Positions 27,892 to 36,125 of a stretch of DNA of 37,127 nt are shown here, in pieces (within the stretch, counting starts at the first letter, position 1; each line of letters begins with the position of its first letter). The position numbers were made by a program, and so were the translations under genes. The notes under the pieces are model-generated. The model saw nothing but the letters and a program-made list of their open reading frames with translations, did no database searches and had not been told where the DNA came from. The stretch is from Methyloprofundus sp. (lineage in GTDB: Bacteria; Pseudomonadota; Gammaproteobacteria; Methylococcales; Methylomonadaceae), in assembly GCA_028599115.1 (NCBI GenBank), contig JAQRMR010000009.1, positions 1 through 37,127 on the forward strand, in the 5' to 3' direction.

Positions 27892-28507
27892 TGTGAAAAA
27901 CCTCAGTTAAGAATTCTGATACTTTATTATTATTTTTAATGCCTTTGGATGATTCCACGCCGCTACTGACATCAAGTGCAAAAGGCTGAACGCTATGGAT
28001 AGCATCGGCGGCATTATTTTTATCTAAACCGCCCGCAAGTACGATAGGTAGCGCGCAATCTTTAGGAATTAGATCCCAGTCAAATTTTTCCCCTGTGCCA
28101 CCTTTAGTTTCAGGGTGGTAGGCATCTAATAGCAATGCGCTCGCATCATGATAGTCGAAGCTAAGTGCTTTAATATCTGTCTCTGCTTGCATGCGTATCG
28201 CTTTCATATAAGGAAGCTTATAAAGGCGACAAGCATCAGGGCTTTCATTGCCATGAAACTGCAATAAATCGATAGAAACTTGTTCCGTTACTTTGCGAAT
28301 CTCCTGCTCAGTTGCATCAACAAATAAAGCAACGACGCTGGTGAAAGCAGGCAGTGCAGCAATAATTTCTTGCGCCATTTCAATAGAAACATGACGTGGG
28401 CTAGGTGGGTAAAAAACTAGGCCTATAGCATCAGCACCAGCATAAGCTGCATGTGCCGCTTGTTCTGCCGTGGTAAAGCCACAAATTTTAACGCGCGTTC
28501 TGTTCAT
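27875..28507 (-). CDS. trpF: Phosphoribosylanthranilate isomerase
   Basis: TrpF catalyses the Amadori rearrangement of phosphoribosylanthranilate, the step before TrpC. From ATG 28507 the protein is 210 residues and starts [13 protein letters not shown], with the catalytic Cys in KICG and the catalytic Asp in [15 protein letters not shown]. An extended frame back to 28549 adds 14 residues that do not look like Trp[12 protein letters not shown] and [15 protein letters not shown] are the C-terminal phosphate-binding motifs. It is the first clear gene of the trpFBA-accD-folC unit; no truA is next to it. Confidence 0.95.
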   Translation of the reverse strand: MNRTRVKICGFTTAEQAAHAAYAGADAIGLVFYPPSPRHVSIEMAQEIIAALPAFTSVVALFVDATEQEIRKVTEQVSIDLLQFHGNESPDACRLYKLPYMKAIRMQAETDIKALSFDYHDASALLLDAYHPETKGGTGEKFDWDLIPKDCALPIVLAGGLDKNNAADAIHSVQPFALDVSSGVESSKGIKNNNKVSEFLTEVFHSDRHN

Positions 28508-28585
28508 TATCGGCGATAGATTAAGCAATAAAACCGCATAGAATACCACATAGGAAGAGCGCCTAGTAGTAATGAATTAAGCAAG

Positions 28586-29239
28586 TTAATGTGCGTGATG
28601 CGCGCGTCCATCATGTGTATGTGCATGCGGCGCAGGTGCGCTAATAATTTTAGCGGGCTTTTTAACAGCAACGCCGTATTCATAGACCATTAACCCGCCT
28701 AAATCAGCTGCAAAGGTGAGCAGCAAAATTAATAGGGCTGAGAAAAAAAATTGTAGATAAGTTTTTTTCTGCAAGAAGCTTTGGTCAGCAAAGAAGCGAT
28801 AAAGCGATAAGCTAATAGCGAGTAGAGTAAGAGTGACGGCAAAGCTTTGGTGGCGTAACATAATTAAATGTGTCGCTTCGTTATGCGTGACGGAATAAGC
28901 GGCTTGAAAGCCAGCTGCGACAGTTAAAATAGCGCTTATAGCCCCTATATAAAGTGCAAAACTAGCAAATTGACGCCACTGTATTTTATTAAATAAGCAG
29001 CCTAGTACATCACTTATGAAAAAGACGATAAATAGACTAATAGGAAAATGAACGAGCAAGGGATGAATGTTATTTAGTGCGGCAATGCCGGGTAAAAAAG
29101 CAGCAAAAATCTGCGCAGCACTCATCGTAGTGAGTGACTCTAAAAAGCTTAAAAAGGCTGCTAAACCTTTTACCGCACCAATACCTTCATGGCCGGCACC
29201 GTGGATTTGTGGCAGTACATCAAAGATTAATTCGATCAT
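28586..29239 (-). CDS. DUF2231 membrane protein with histidine-rich tail
   Basis: This 217-residue integral membrane protein has a DUF2231 core: IHPLLVHFPISLFIVFFISD, then helices near residues 90-115, 130-150 and 165-185. A first polar/hydrophobic section of about 55 residues precedes it. The C-terminus ends in a histidine-rich stretch (APHAHTHDGRAHHAH) that could bind a metal such as Zn, Ni or Cu. DUF2231 proteins are of unknown function, some being near haem or redox genes. It lies 78 bp upstream of trpF on the same strand but is not functionally linked to tryptophan synthesis in any obvious way. Confidence 0.85.
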   Translation of the reverse strand: MIELIFDVLPQIHGAGHEGIGAVKGLAAFLSFLESLTTMSAAQIFAAFLPGIAALNNIHPLLVHFPISLFIVFFISDVLGCLFNKIQWRQFASFALYIGAISAILTVAAGFQAAYSVTHNEATHLIMLRHQSFAVTLTLLAISLSLYRFFADQSFLQKKTYLQFFFSALLILLLTFAADLGGLMVYEYGVAVKKPAKIISAPAPHAHTHDGRAHHAH

Positions 29240-29281
29240 TTTATTGTTGTTTTTAAATTATGATTGCTGAATATTATACGA

Positions 29282-29776
29282 CTATTTACTGTAATTGCTT
29301 GGAATTAACTGTAGTGCTTTAAGTATGGATTGTTCGCGTATTTCAGCTCGGTTCCCTACAAACTGAGCTAAATGAACGATAGCTGCTGATTGCCTTTTTT
29401 GCACAGCAATATAAACAGTGCCTACTGGCTTTTCAGGCGTTCCACCTGTGGGACCTGCAACCCCCGTAATAGCAATGGCATAATCTGCATGGCTATATTT
29501 TAGAGCACCTAAAGCCATGAGGGATACAACTTCATGGCTAACAGCGCCATATTGATCAATTATTTTAGAATCTATTCCTAGCATTTCTGTTTTAGACAGG
29601 TTGCTATAAGTGATAAAGCCACGGTCAAACCAAGCAGAACTACCTGAAATGTTAGTTAAAGTATGTGCCACACCACCGCCTGTGCAAGATTCGGCTGTCA
29701 CCAGTTTGCTATTTGATGTGATTAAAAACTGGGCTAAAGCTTGTGCAGCATTAGAGATATCTAAAGGTAAATGCAT
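29282..29776 (-). CDS. pncC: Nicotinamide-nucleotide amidohydrolase (CinA C-terminal domain)
   Basis: This 164-residue stand-alone CinA C-terminal domain has LVTAESCTGGGVAHTLTNISGSSAWF with the catalytic Ser/Cys region, followed by GFITYSNLSKTEMLG, AVSHEVV and AIAITGVAGPTGGTPEKPVGTVYIA. The family deamidates nicotinamide mononucleotide to nicotinate mononucleotide in NAD recycling. The N-terminal MoCF-like domain of full CinA is absent, as in E. coli YgaD/PncC. It is divergent from metZ across 73 bp. Confidence 0.92.
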   Translation of the reverse strand: MHLPLDISNAAQALAQFLITSNSKLVTAESCTGGGVAHTLTNISGSSAWFDRGFITYSNLSKTEMLGIDSKIIDQYGAVSHEVVSLMALGALKYSHADYAIAITGVAGPTGGTPEKPVGTVYIAVQKRQSAAIVHLAQFVGNRAEIREQSILKALQLIPSNYSK

Positions 29777-29849
29777 GTATTGAATGTTAGGCAGTGATAA
29801 TTTTGTTAAAATTGACAGATTATTTTACTGAACTTACAGCTAGAAACAC

Positions 29850-31034
29850 ATGACAGATTTTGATTGGCAGGATTACTCGATAGAAACCCAAGCAATTAGG
29901 GCAGGGCAACAGCGCACGGAAGAGGGTGAGCACAGTATGCCTATTTTTATGACATCGAGTTATGTGTTTGATAGCGCAGAAGATGCGGCTTTGCGTTTTA
30001 CGGGAAAGCGTGAAGGGCATATTTACTCGCGCTTCACTAATCCAACAGTCAATGCCTTTCAAGATAGGTTAGCCCTAATGGAGCAAGGTGAGCGTTGTTT
30101 AGCCTTTGCGTCAGGCATGGCTGCTATTATGGCAGTCGGTATGGGCTTATTGAAATCAGGTGATCATGTTGTTTGTTCGCGCAGTGTGTTCGGTAATACC
30201 ATCTTAACGTTTCAAAATTACTTTGCTAAATTTGGCGTAGAAACCACTTTTGTTGAATTATCTAACCTACAAGCTTGGGATGATGCGATACAAGAAAATA
30301 CGCGCTTTTTGTTTGTAGAAACCCCCTCTAACCCATTAATGGAATTAGTAGATATTAAAGCGCTGGCTGACATCGCACATAAAAAAGATACCTTATTAGT
30401 GGTGGATAATGTATTTTGTACGCCGATTATGCAGCAGCCATTAACATTAGGCGCTGATATTGTTGTGCATTCAGCTACTAAATATATAGATGGTCAAGGC
30501 CGCTGTGTGGGTGGGGCGGTGATTGCCAGTGATGAAATTATTGACCAATATATTTACCCGTACCTGCGTACAGGTGGCTCTACAATGAGCGCATTTAATG
30601 CCTGGGTTTTTCTATCAGGCTTGGAAACCTTAGCGGTAAGAATGAAAGCACATTGTGATAATGCGTTTGAATTGGCGAAATGGTTAGCTGCGCAACCAGC
30701 AGTCGATAAAGTGCATTACCCAGGTTTAGACTCTCACCCTCAGCATGAATTAGCGAAACAACAACAAAGCCACTTTGGTGCGGTAGTCAGTTTTGAATTA
30801 AAAGCGGGTAAAGAGGGTGCGTGGAAATTAATTGATAGCACAGAAATGTTATCGATCACCGCCAATTTAGGCGATGTAAAAACAACCATCACTCACCCAG
30901 CAACAACAACACATGGCCGTTTGGCACCAGAAGTGCGATTAGAGGCGGGTATTAAGGACAGTTTAGTGCGTATTTCCGTAGGATTGGAAAATGTTGATGA
31001 TATTAAGCGGGATCTTGCGCGTGGCTTAGGTTAA
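29850..31034 (+). CDS. metZ: O-succinylhomoserine sulfhydrylase
   Basis: MetZ makes homocysteine directly from O-succinylhomoserine and sulfide, the direct-sulfhydrylation route to methionine. The 394-residue PLP enzyme of the Cys/Met metabolism family has FASGMAAIMAVGMGLL, the PLP Lys211 in VVHSATKYIDGQG, and the late THPATTTHGRL. Family members called MetB or MetY share the fold. The start TDFDWQDYSIETQAIRAGQ and the usual position near purF in related genomes favour MetZ. The stop codon (31032-31034) lies inside the first copy of a 38-bp direct repeat. Confidence 0.9.
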   Translation: MTDFDWQDYSIETQAIRAGQQRTEEGEHSMPIFMTSSYVFDSAEDAALRFTGKREGHIYSRFTNPTVNAFQDRLALMEQGERCLAFASGMAAIMAVGMGLLKSGDHVVCSRSVFGNTILTFQNYFAKFGVETTFVELSNLQAWDDAIQENTRFLFVETPSNPLMELVDIKALADIAHKKDTLLVVDNVFCTPIMQQPLTLGADIVVHSATKYIDGQGRCVGGAVIASDEIIDQYIYPYLRTGGSTMSAFNAWVFLSGLETLAVRMKAHCDNAFELAKWLAAQPAVDKVHYPGLDSHPQHELAKQQQSHFGAVVSFELKAGKEGAWKLIDSTEMLSITANLGDVKTTITHPATTTHGRLAPEVRLEAGIKDSLVRISVGLENVDDIKRDLARGLG

Positions 31035-31068
31035 TTGTAAATCAGCCATAAAATATGACAGCGCGTAG
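31031..31068 (+). repeat. 38-bp direct repeat, copy 1 (over the metZ stop)
   Basis: This copy begins one base before the metZ TAA and ends GCGCGTAG. An identical 38-bp copy lies at 31980-32017. Since this copy contains the end of metZ, it is the original and the other a duplicate. The 911 bp between them hold the PD-(D/E)XK-like cassette. Confidence 0.95.
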
Positions 31069-31152
31069 GGTGGAATAGCGTAGCGTTTTCCACCTTAGGA
31101 TAATTATCGATGCCAACAACGCCGGAAAACGCTGGCGCTATTCCAGCCTACG
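31064..31152 (+). repeat. Palindromic MITE/REP-like element, copy A
   Basis: This 89-bp element has imperfect terminal inverted repeats of about 28 bp. The left end reads CGTAGGGTGGAATAGCG and the right end, reversed, reads CGTAGGCTGGAATAGCG, with the inner arms continuing to AGCGTTTTCC on both sides. It starts in the last five bases of the 38-bp repeat. A close relative is copy B at 32643-32730. Confidence 0.85.
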
Positions 31153-31262
31153 GATTATCGAATTCCCACACGGGAGCATGAGAGCGGTTATACTTGAGAA
31201 TACCGACAAAAGCGGTTCTTTGTTAATTTGTACCTGCCCCCCATTATTGGTTTTTGGGTTTA

Positions 31263-31287
31263 GTAGGGTGCGCATTGCGTACCTTTT
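31263..31287 (+). repeat. Short GTAGGGTGCGCATTGCG hairpin repeat
   Basis: GGTGCGC pairs with GCGTACC (one G-T pair) around ATT. The sequence resembles the GTAGGGTGCGCATTGCGCACC type of dispersed repeat common in many proteobacterial genomes. It lies at the 3' end of the minus-strand nuclease-like gene. Confidence 0.55.
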
Positions 31288-31289
31288 AA

Positions 31290-31901
31290 CTATGCGACAT
31301 TTAAAAATTGGCTATGTTCAGAGTGGATTAAATCGCCTTCGCGTTGCAAAACAAAATAACCACGTTCTAGCGCTTCTCTTTTAGTATCATCATTAACAAA
31401 AAAACTCGCTAGCGCACCATAAAGCTTATAGTCTTTATAAATAGGAAAAAGCTTTTTAAAATGATTGATTTTACGTTCTAACTTATCTAAATCATTACTG
31501 TGCGCTTTATACTTAACTTCCACTACCGCAATGGCATTACCGTTGGTTAAGAATAGATCATACTCTTCTTGAATTTTTCCACGATGCTTTTCCATATTTC
31601 GGGTAATGTCATCAAATTGAAGGTTGCCTAAATGGGTATTTTTGATCAGGGAATTATAAAAAAACTCTTCAGCGACATCCCCTTGATTATTGGTGACATT
31701 GCCTAGCCTGATGCCGATACGCTCAAGTTTTTCATCGGTGCGCTTCATTTGTGCATCAGTTTTTTTTGATTCTGCAGCAAGAGAATTGACTAAAATTTCA
31801 GTTTTTCTTGATTCCGCAGCAAGGGAATTGACTAAAATTTCAGTTTTTCTTGATTCTACTGCCAAACTTGCAACCAGTGCTTTTAATTCATCGTCCGTCA
31901 T
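31290..31901 (-). CDS. Coiled-coil protein with PD-(D/E)XK nuclease-like domain
   Basis: This 203-residue protein is preceded by AAGGTAG and starts at ATG 31901 (MTDDELKALVASLAVES). The frame is open to 31952, but the start with the Shine-Dalgarno is preferred. Residues 12-65 form a coiled coil from a 14-residue tandem repeat (ESRKTEILVNSLAA). The C-terminal domain has AEEFFYNSL, then YDLFLTNGNAIAVVEVKYKA. Asp115 and Glu128-x-Lys130 match the PD-(D/E)XK metal site. The same architecture is common in uncharacterised, sporadically distributed proteins of filamentous and sulfur-oxidising gammaproteobacteria and cyanobacteria. Nuclease activity is likely from the motif but unproven, and the target is unknown. 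A TATAAT-like -10 lies at 31935-31940 on the minus strand. It is framed by 38-bp direct repeats. Confidence 0.8.
   Translation of the reverse strand: MTDDELKALVASLAVESRKTEILVNSLAAESRKTEILVNSLAAESKKTDAQMKRTDEKLERIGIRLGNVTNNQGDVAEEFFYNSLIKNTHLGNLQFDDITRNMEKHRGKIQEEYDLFLTNGNAIAVVEVKYKAHSNDLDKLERKINHFKKLFPIYKDYKLYGALASFFVNDDTKREALERGYFVLQREGDLIHSEHSQFLNVA
31766..31849 (+). repeat. 42-bp tandem repeats inside the nuclease-like gene
   Basis: Two near-identical 42-bp units (31766-31807, 31808-31849) differ by two bases, and a third, degenerate unit follows to about 31890. They encode 14 residues of coiled coil each, so length variation would not break the frame. Confidence 0.9.
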
Positions 31902-31979
31902 ATAAAAACTACCTTGATTGAGTGTATTTTTGAGATTATACCTATAATTCAATATGATAGATATACCTGTCTGGTGCTT

Positions 31980-32017
31980 TTAATTGTAAATCAGCCATAA
32001 AATATGACAGCGCGTAG
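31980..32017 (+). repeat. 38-bp direct repeat, copy 2
   Basis: This copy is identical over 38 bp to 31031-31068, including the metZ-terminal TTAATTGTAA. No gene ends here, so it is a copied fragment of the metZ 3' flank. It closes the nuclease cassette. Confidence 0.95.
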
Positions 32018-32053
32018 ATACTCTATTAAAACACAAGCTCTAAATTGTGAAAT

Positions 32054-32071
32054 ATGCCTATATTTAGGCAT
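32054..32071. terminator. Small hairpin at the 3' end of the IS110 relic
   Basis: ATGCCTA pairs with TAGGCAT around TATT and overlaps the relic's stop codon. There is little T-run, so terminator function is doubtful. Confidence 0.35.
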
Positions 32072-32384
32072 TTTCACTAAGGGCAAGCTTATAAAACCGT
32101 TCGCCCTCAAATTCTTTATTTGTTCGTAACATACCGTGAATGGCATGTAATAATTTACGCATTACAAGACTCTGCACGACTTAATGCAACTGATAAATCA
32201 AAATGATAAATACCCGTTGCCTCAAGGCAAACTCTTGTTTCACCTTTAAGTTTTGTTAAAGCTTGAAGAATAGATTGATGTCCAGAAGCGTATTATCAAA
32301 AGACCTAGCCTTACGTGACTTGCCATTAACTCTCATAACAACCACTAATTCCTTACAACCTACATCAATTCCAATCGTATTCAT
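32064..32384 (-). pseudogene. IS110-family transposase relic (internally deleted and frameshifted)
   Basis: From ATG 32384, with GAGG upstream, the minus strand reads MNTIGIDVGCKELVVVM, the first Asp motif of the IS110 DEDD transposase. A frameshift follows within about 40 codons. The second frame reads GHQSILQALTKLKGE and VCLEATGIYHFDLSVALSR, the conserved Glu motif. At about 32163 the sequence jumps, with no spacer, into MRKLLHAIHGML and NKEFEGERFYKLALSENA, the last residues of IS110 transposases. So roughly 200 residues, including the other acidic residues and the Tnp_20 serine domain, are missing. The protein cannot be active. Confidence 0.88.
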
Positions 32385-32394
32385 TTTTTTCCTC

Positions 32395-32585
32395 ATTCTA
32401 AATAATGTTATAATAATTACTGGTTTCCCAACCCTGACACTTCACCTACCGTCCTTGTGAATGCAGACTCAGAAGCAATGCTTACAGGTCTCTGATACTC
32501 CACGGCATGGATGACGAGGGTGGGGAGCCAATCTACGAATAAGCTCAAGGCTTTAGGGTGGAACGGCTTCCCCAGAAAATCAATC
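32395..32585 (-). ncRNA. Candidate IS110 bridge (seek) RNA region
   Basis: On the minus strand, directly upstream of the transposase relic, there are about 190 nt without coding potential that can fold into several hairpins. GGGGAAGCC (32573-32565) pairs with GGCTCCCC (32529-32522) with one bulged base. CCAT/GTGG closes a small hairpin at 32500-32510. AGAC/GTCT (32465-32468 with 32488-32491) encloses AAGC-ATT-GCTT. IS110-group elements encode their bipartite guide RNA in exactly this left-end segment. A TATAGT -10-like box at 32594-32589 without a good -35 fits the known promoter that is completed only at the circular junction. The assignment is by position and structure only. Confidence 0.5.
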
Positions 32586-32642
32586 ATTACTATAATTGTT
32601 TTATGCTAAATAATCCTGTGTTTAAGTGATGTTGTTAATATA

Positions 32643-32730
32643 CAAGGGTGGGATAGCGTAGCGTTTTCCACCTTAATATAATCACCTATGCTAATAACGC
32701 CGGAAAATACTGGCGCTATTTCAGCCTACG
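32643..32730 (+). repeat. Palindromic MITE/REP-like element, copy B
   Basis: This is the same architecture as copy A, with AGGGTGGGATAGCGTAGCG on the left and TGGCGCTATTTCAGCCTACG on the right. The spacer differs slightly. Homology with copy A continues into the right flank (GATTATC), so the repeat unit is a little longer than its inverted arms. Confidence 0.85.
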
Positions 32731-32832
32731 GATTATCATATTCCAAAAAATGCAGGCTAAAGCCAGCGTTCCAGTCATTACTCTTTAAAGTCAATGGTGT
32801 TATTTCGCATGCTACCTAAACAGGAAAATACA

Positions 32833-33249
32833 ATGGAGTCTCGATACGATAATTTAAATCCTAATGACTTTACTCAAAAAGATTTAATGTTACATCTTTT
32901 ACAGGTTGCACAACATAGCGCAACACGTGAAGATGTTAAGGATGATATTGGCAAGTTAGATAGAAAATTTGATGAATTATATACTAAGGTTGATAAGGTT
33001 GAGTCTAAACTAGATGCTAAAATTGACCAGCTTGAGTCTAAACTAGATGCTAAGTTTGACCAGCTTGAGTCTAGATTAAATGCTAAGTTTGACAAGGTTG
33101 ATGGGCGAATTGACAAGATTGATGGGCGAATAGACAAGATCGATGGTCGAATTGACAAGATTGATGCTAAATTTGACCGGTTACAATGGTTAATTATTGC
33201 TGCTATTATCCTTAGCTTTTTAAAGGAAAATATTCTCGCTTTATTTTGA
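32833..33249 (+). CDS. Repeat-built coiled-coil protein with C-terminal membrane anchor
   Basis: This 138-residue protein of unknown function is taken from ATG 32833, with AGGA about 8 bp upstream; ATG 32794 in the same frame has no such site. Residues 1-40 are polar (NPNDFTQKDLMLHLLQVAQ). Residues 40-115 are coiled coil, built first of three 11-residue units (ESKLDAKxDQL) and then three 7-residue units (DGRIDKI). The end, LQWLIIAAIILSFLKENILALF, is one transmembrane helix. Similar small coiled-coil/TM proteins (XhlA-like in layout) are scattered through related genomes without known roles. It sits between two palindromic repeats. Confidence 0.75.
   Translation: MESRYDNLNPNDFTQKDLMLHLLQVAQHSATREDVKDDIGKLDRKFDELYTKVDKVESKLDAKIDQLESKLDAKFDQLESRLNAKFDKVDGRIDKIDGRIDKIDGRIDKIDAKFDRLQWLIIAAIILSFLKENILALF
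33001..33162 (+). repeat. Tandem repeats: three 33-bp units then three 21-bp units
   Basis: The 33-bp units are 33001-33033, 33034-33066 and 33067-33099. The 21-bp units are 33100-33120, 33121-33141 and 33142-33162. All keep frame and encode hendecads then heptads of the coiled coil. DNA identity within each set is high, so the expansion looks recent. Confidence 0.93.
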
Positions 33250-33330
33250 GTTATGAAAATGGTGAGCGGTGCGTATTCTACCCATCCTACGCAAAACCGC
33301 GATAAGTTAAAGTAAAAGCGATAGGAAGTT

Positions 33331-33400
33331 CACCCTATGAAAAATGCTTAACTTAATGGCAATTCATAGGGTGGAAAACGCTGCGCTATCCCACCCTATG
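33331..33400 (-). repeat. Palindromic repeat, copy C, with a nested inverted repeat
   Basis: CATAGGGTGG (33365-33374) and CCACCCTATG (33391-33400) are perfect inverted repeats. The reverse strand of the core, GGTGGGATAGCGCAGCG, matches the left arm of copies A and B. A further CACCCTATGAA at 33331-33341 pairs with TTCATAGGGTG at 33363-33373, allowing an alternative fold. It lies just outside the pgm stop codon and could also end pgm transcription. Confidence 0.8.
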
Positions 33401-33410
33401 GGCTACGGTT

Positions 33411-35051
<1,641 letters not shown>

Positions 35052-35098
35052 TCACTCAAAGCGGTAATGATTTTTCTGATAATAACATTAATAGTACT

Positions 35099-35641
35099 AT
35101 GCGTTATTCCCTATTTTTATTTTGTTTACTATTTACGCTATCTGCCACCGCTAAAAGTCCTTTGTGGTTATTGGTTGATACCCAAAGAAAGCAAATTGAG
35201 GTTAAGGAAGGTAGCTTAACGATGCATATATTTAAAAGCATCTCCTTGGGTAGAAAAGGGGCGGGGTTTAAACAAAAGCAAGGGGATGATATTACGCCGA
35301 TTGGAAGTTATAAAATTGTTAAAGTAGCTAATACCGGAAGTCGATTTAGGCGTTTTTTTGGTATTAATTACCCGCTACCTAAAGATGCCTTGTATGCCGT
35401 TAGAGTAGGCAGTATTTCTTTTGATGAGTACCTTGCAATTATGCAGGCACATAGTAAAGCTGAGATGCCGCCCGGCAATACAAACATAGGAGGGCAAATA
35501 GGTATTCATGGCATTGGTAGAGGTAACCCGAAAGTGCAGGGTGTTTTTGATTGGACGCATGGCTGTATTGCATTATCTAATCAGCAAATTGATAAATTAG
35601 CAGGCTGGGTGTATTTAGGGATGCCGGTAATAATAAAATAA
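35099..35641 (+). CDS. Periplasmic L,D-transpeptidase (YkuD domain)
   Basis: This 180-residue protein has a signal peptide (residues 1-18, cleavage likely after ATA). A YkuD domain follows, containing PLWLLVDTQRKQIEV, TPIGSYKI and the active site GIHGIGRGNPKVQGVFDWTHGCIALSN with His137 and Cys156. Such enzymes form 3-3 peptidoglycan crosslinks or attach lipoproteins to peptidoglycan. An Lpp-like lipoprotein ending in Lys is encoded 116 bp downstream on the same strand, which suggests a role as an Lpp-anchoring enzyme (YbiS/ErfK type). The signal peptide and the HGCIALSN motif make the family firm; the substrate is inferred. Confidence 0.92.
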   Translation: MRYSLFLFCLLFTLSATAKSPLWLLVDTQRKQIEVKEGSLTMHIFKSISLGRKGAGFKQKQGDDITPIGSYKIVKVANTGSRFRRFFGINYPLPKDALYAVRVGSISFDEYLAIMQAHSKAEMPPGNTNIGGQIGIHGIGRGNPKVQGVFDWTHGCIALSNQQIDKLAGWVYLGMPVIIK

Positions 35642-35757
35642 AATTGGCATTCGTTTTAAAAACAGATAAAATTAATGAAGCAAATATATTTATGTTTGTA
35701 ACGTTTAAATTGATCTAGACCTAGATTGGTTTTTTATTATATATTTTAGGAATACCC

Positions 35758-36036
35758 ATGATTAAATTATTAAAAGTTTCTGCGATTGTTTTAGGTTCTA
35801 GTTTGATGGTTGCTTGTGCTTCATCTGGTGATTTAGACAAATTACAAGCTGATATTGATAAAGTACAACAGCAAGTTAATCAGGCGAGTGAAGCAGCTGC
35901 TAACGCTGAAACATCTGCAAATGCTGCTGCAGCTAGTGCGACTTCTGCAACAGCTGAAGCAACACGTGCCGCTAATGCTGCTGCAGAAACAAATGCAAAG
36001 TTAGATCGTTTATTAACTAAAACGATGATGAAATAA
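35758..36036 (+). CDS. Lpp/OprI-type outer-membrane lipoprotein
   Basis: This 92-residue precursor has a lipobox ending MVAC, giving Cys20 as the lipidated residue. The mature protein is a 72-residue helix rich in alanine, with an Ala-zipper-like stretch (AAANAETSANAAAASATSA), and ends MMK. A C-terminal Lys is the residue through which Braun's lipoprotein and OprI attach to peptidoglycan. Gly-Asp after the lipidated Cys is three residues on (CASSGD), so outer-membrane sorting is expected. AGGAA lies before the ATG. A very strong terminator follows. It is probably abundant if it resembles Lpp. Confidence 0.88.
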   Translation: MIKLLKVSAIVLGSSLMVACASSGDLDKLQADIDKVQQQVNQASEAAANAETSANAAAASATSATAEATRAANAAAETNAKLDRLLTKTMMK

Positions 36037-36080
36037 AATAATTTTTAATAGCGACTTTATTTGGCGCTAGGTAAATTATT

Positions 36081-36116
36081 AAGCCTACCAATTTTTAATT
36101 GGTAGGCTTTTTTTTT
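36081..36116 (+). terminator. Strong intrinsic terminator after lpp-like gene
   Basis: A perfect 13-bp stem, AAGCCTACCAATT with AATTGGTAGGCTT, surrounds a TTT loop and is followed by a run of T. The stem is of the strength seen after highly expressed lipoprotein genes. It also separates the convergent fliK gene. Confidence 0.96.
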
Positions 36117-36125
36117 GCGTTTTAT

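Noticed and set aside
31178-31384. 68-codon plus-strand frame at the end of the nuclease-like gene
   Set aside because: It overlaps repeats and the opposite-strand gene and has no ribosome-binding site.
31766-31849. CRISPR-like or integrative repeat
   Set aside because: These are two adjacent in-frame 42-bp units that encode coiled coil, with no spacers.
32263-32460. 65-codon plus-strand frame across the IS110 relic
   Set aside because: It is antisense to clear IS110 motifs and has no protein similarity that I recognise.
32874-33158. Long minus-strand frame opposite the coiled-coil gene
   Set aside because: It is a by-product of the tandem repeats. Its composition (Ser/Leu/Ile-rich) mirrors the plus-strand coding repeat, and it has no start signal.
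33001-33162. CRISPR-like direct repeats
   Set aside because: The units are contiguous without unique spacers and are in frame within a coiled-coil gene. No cas genes are near.
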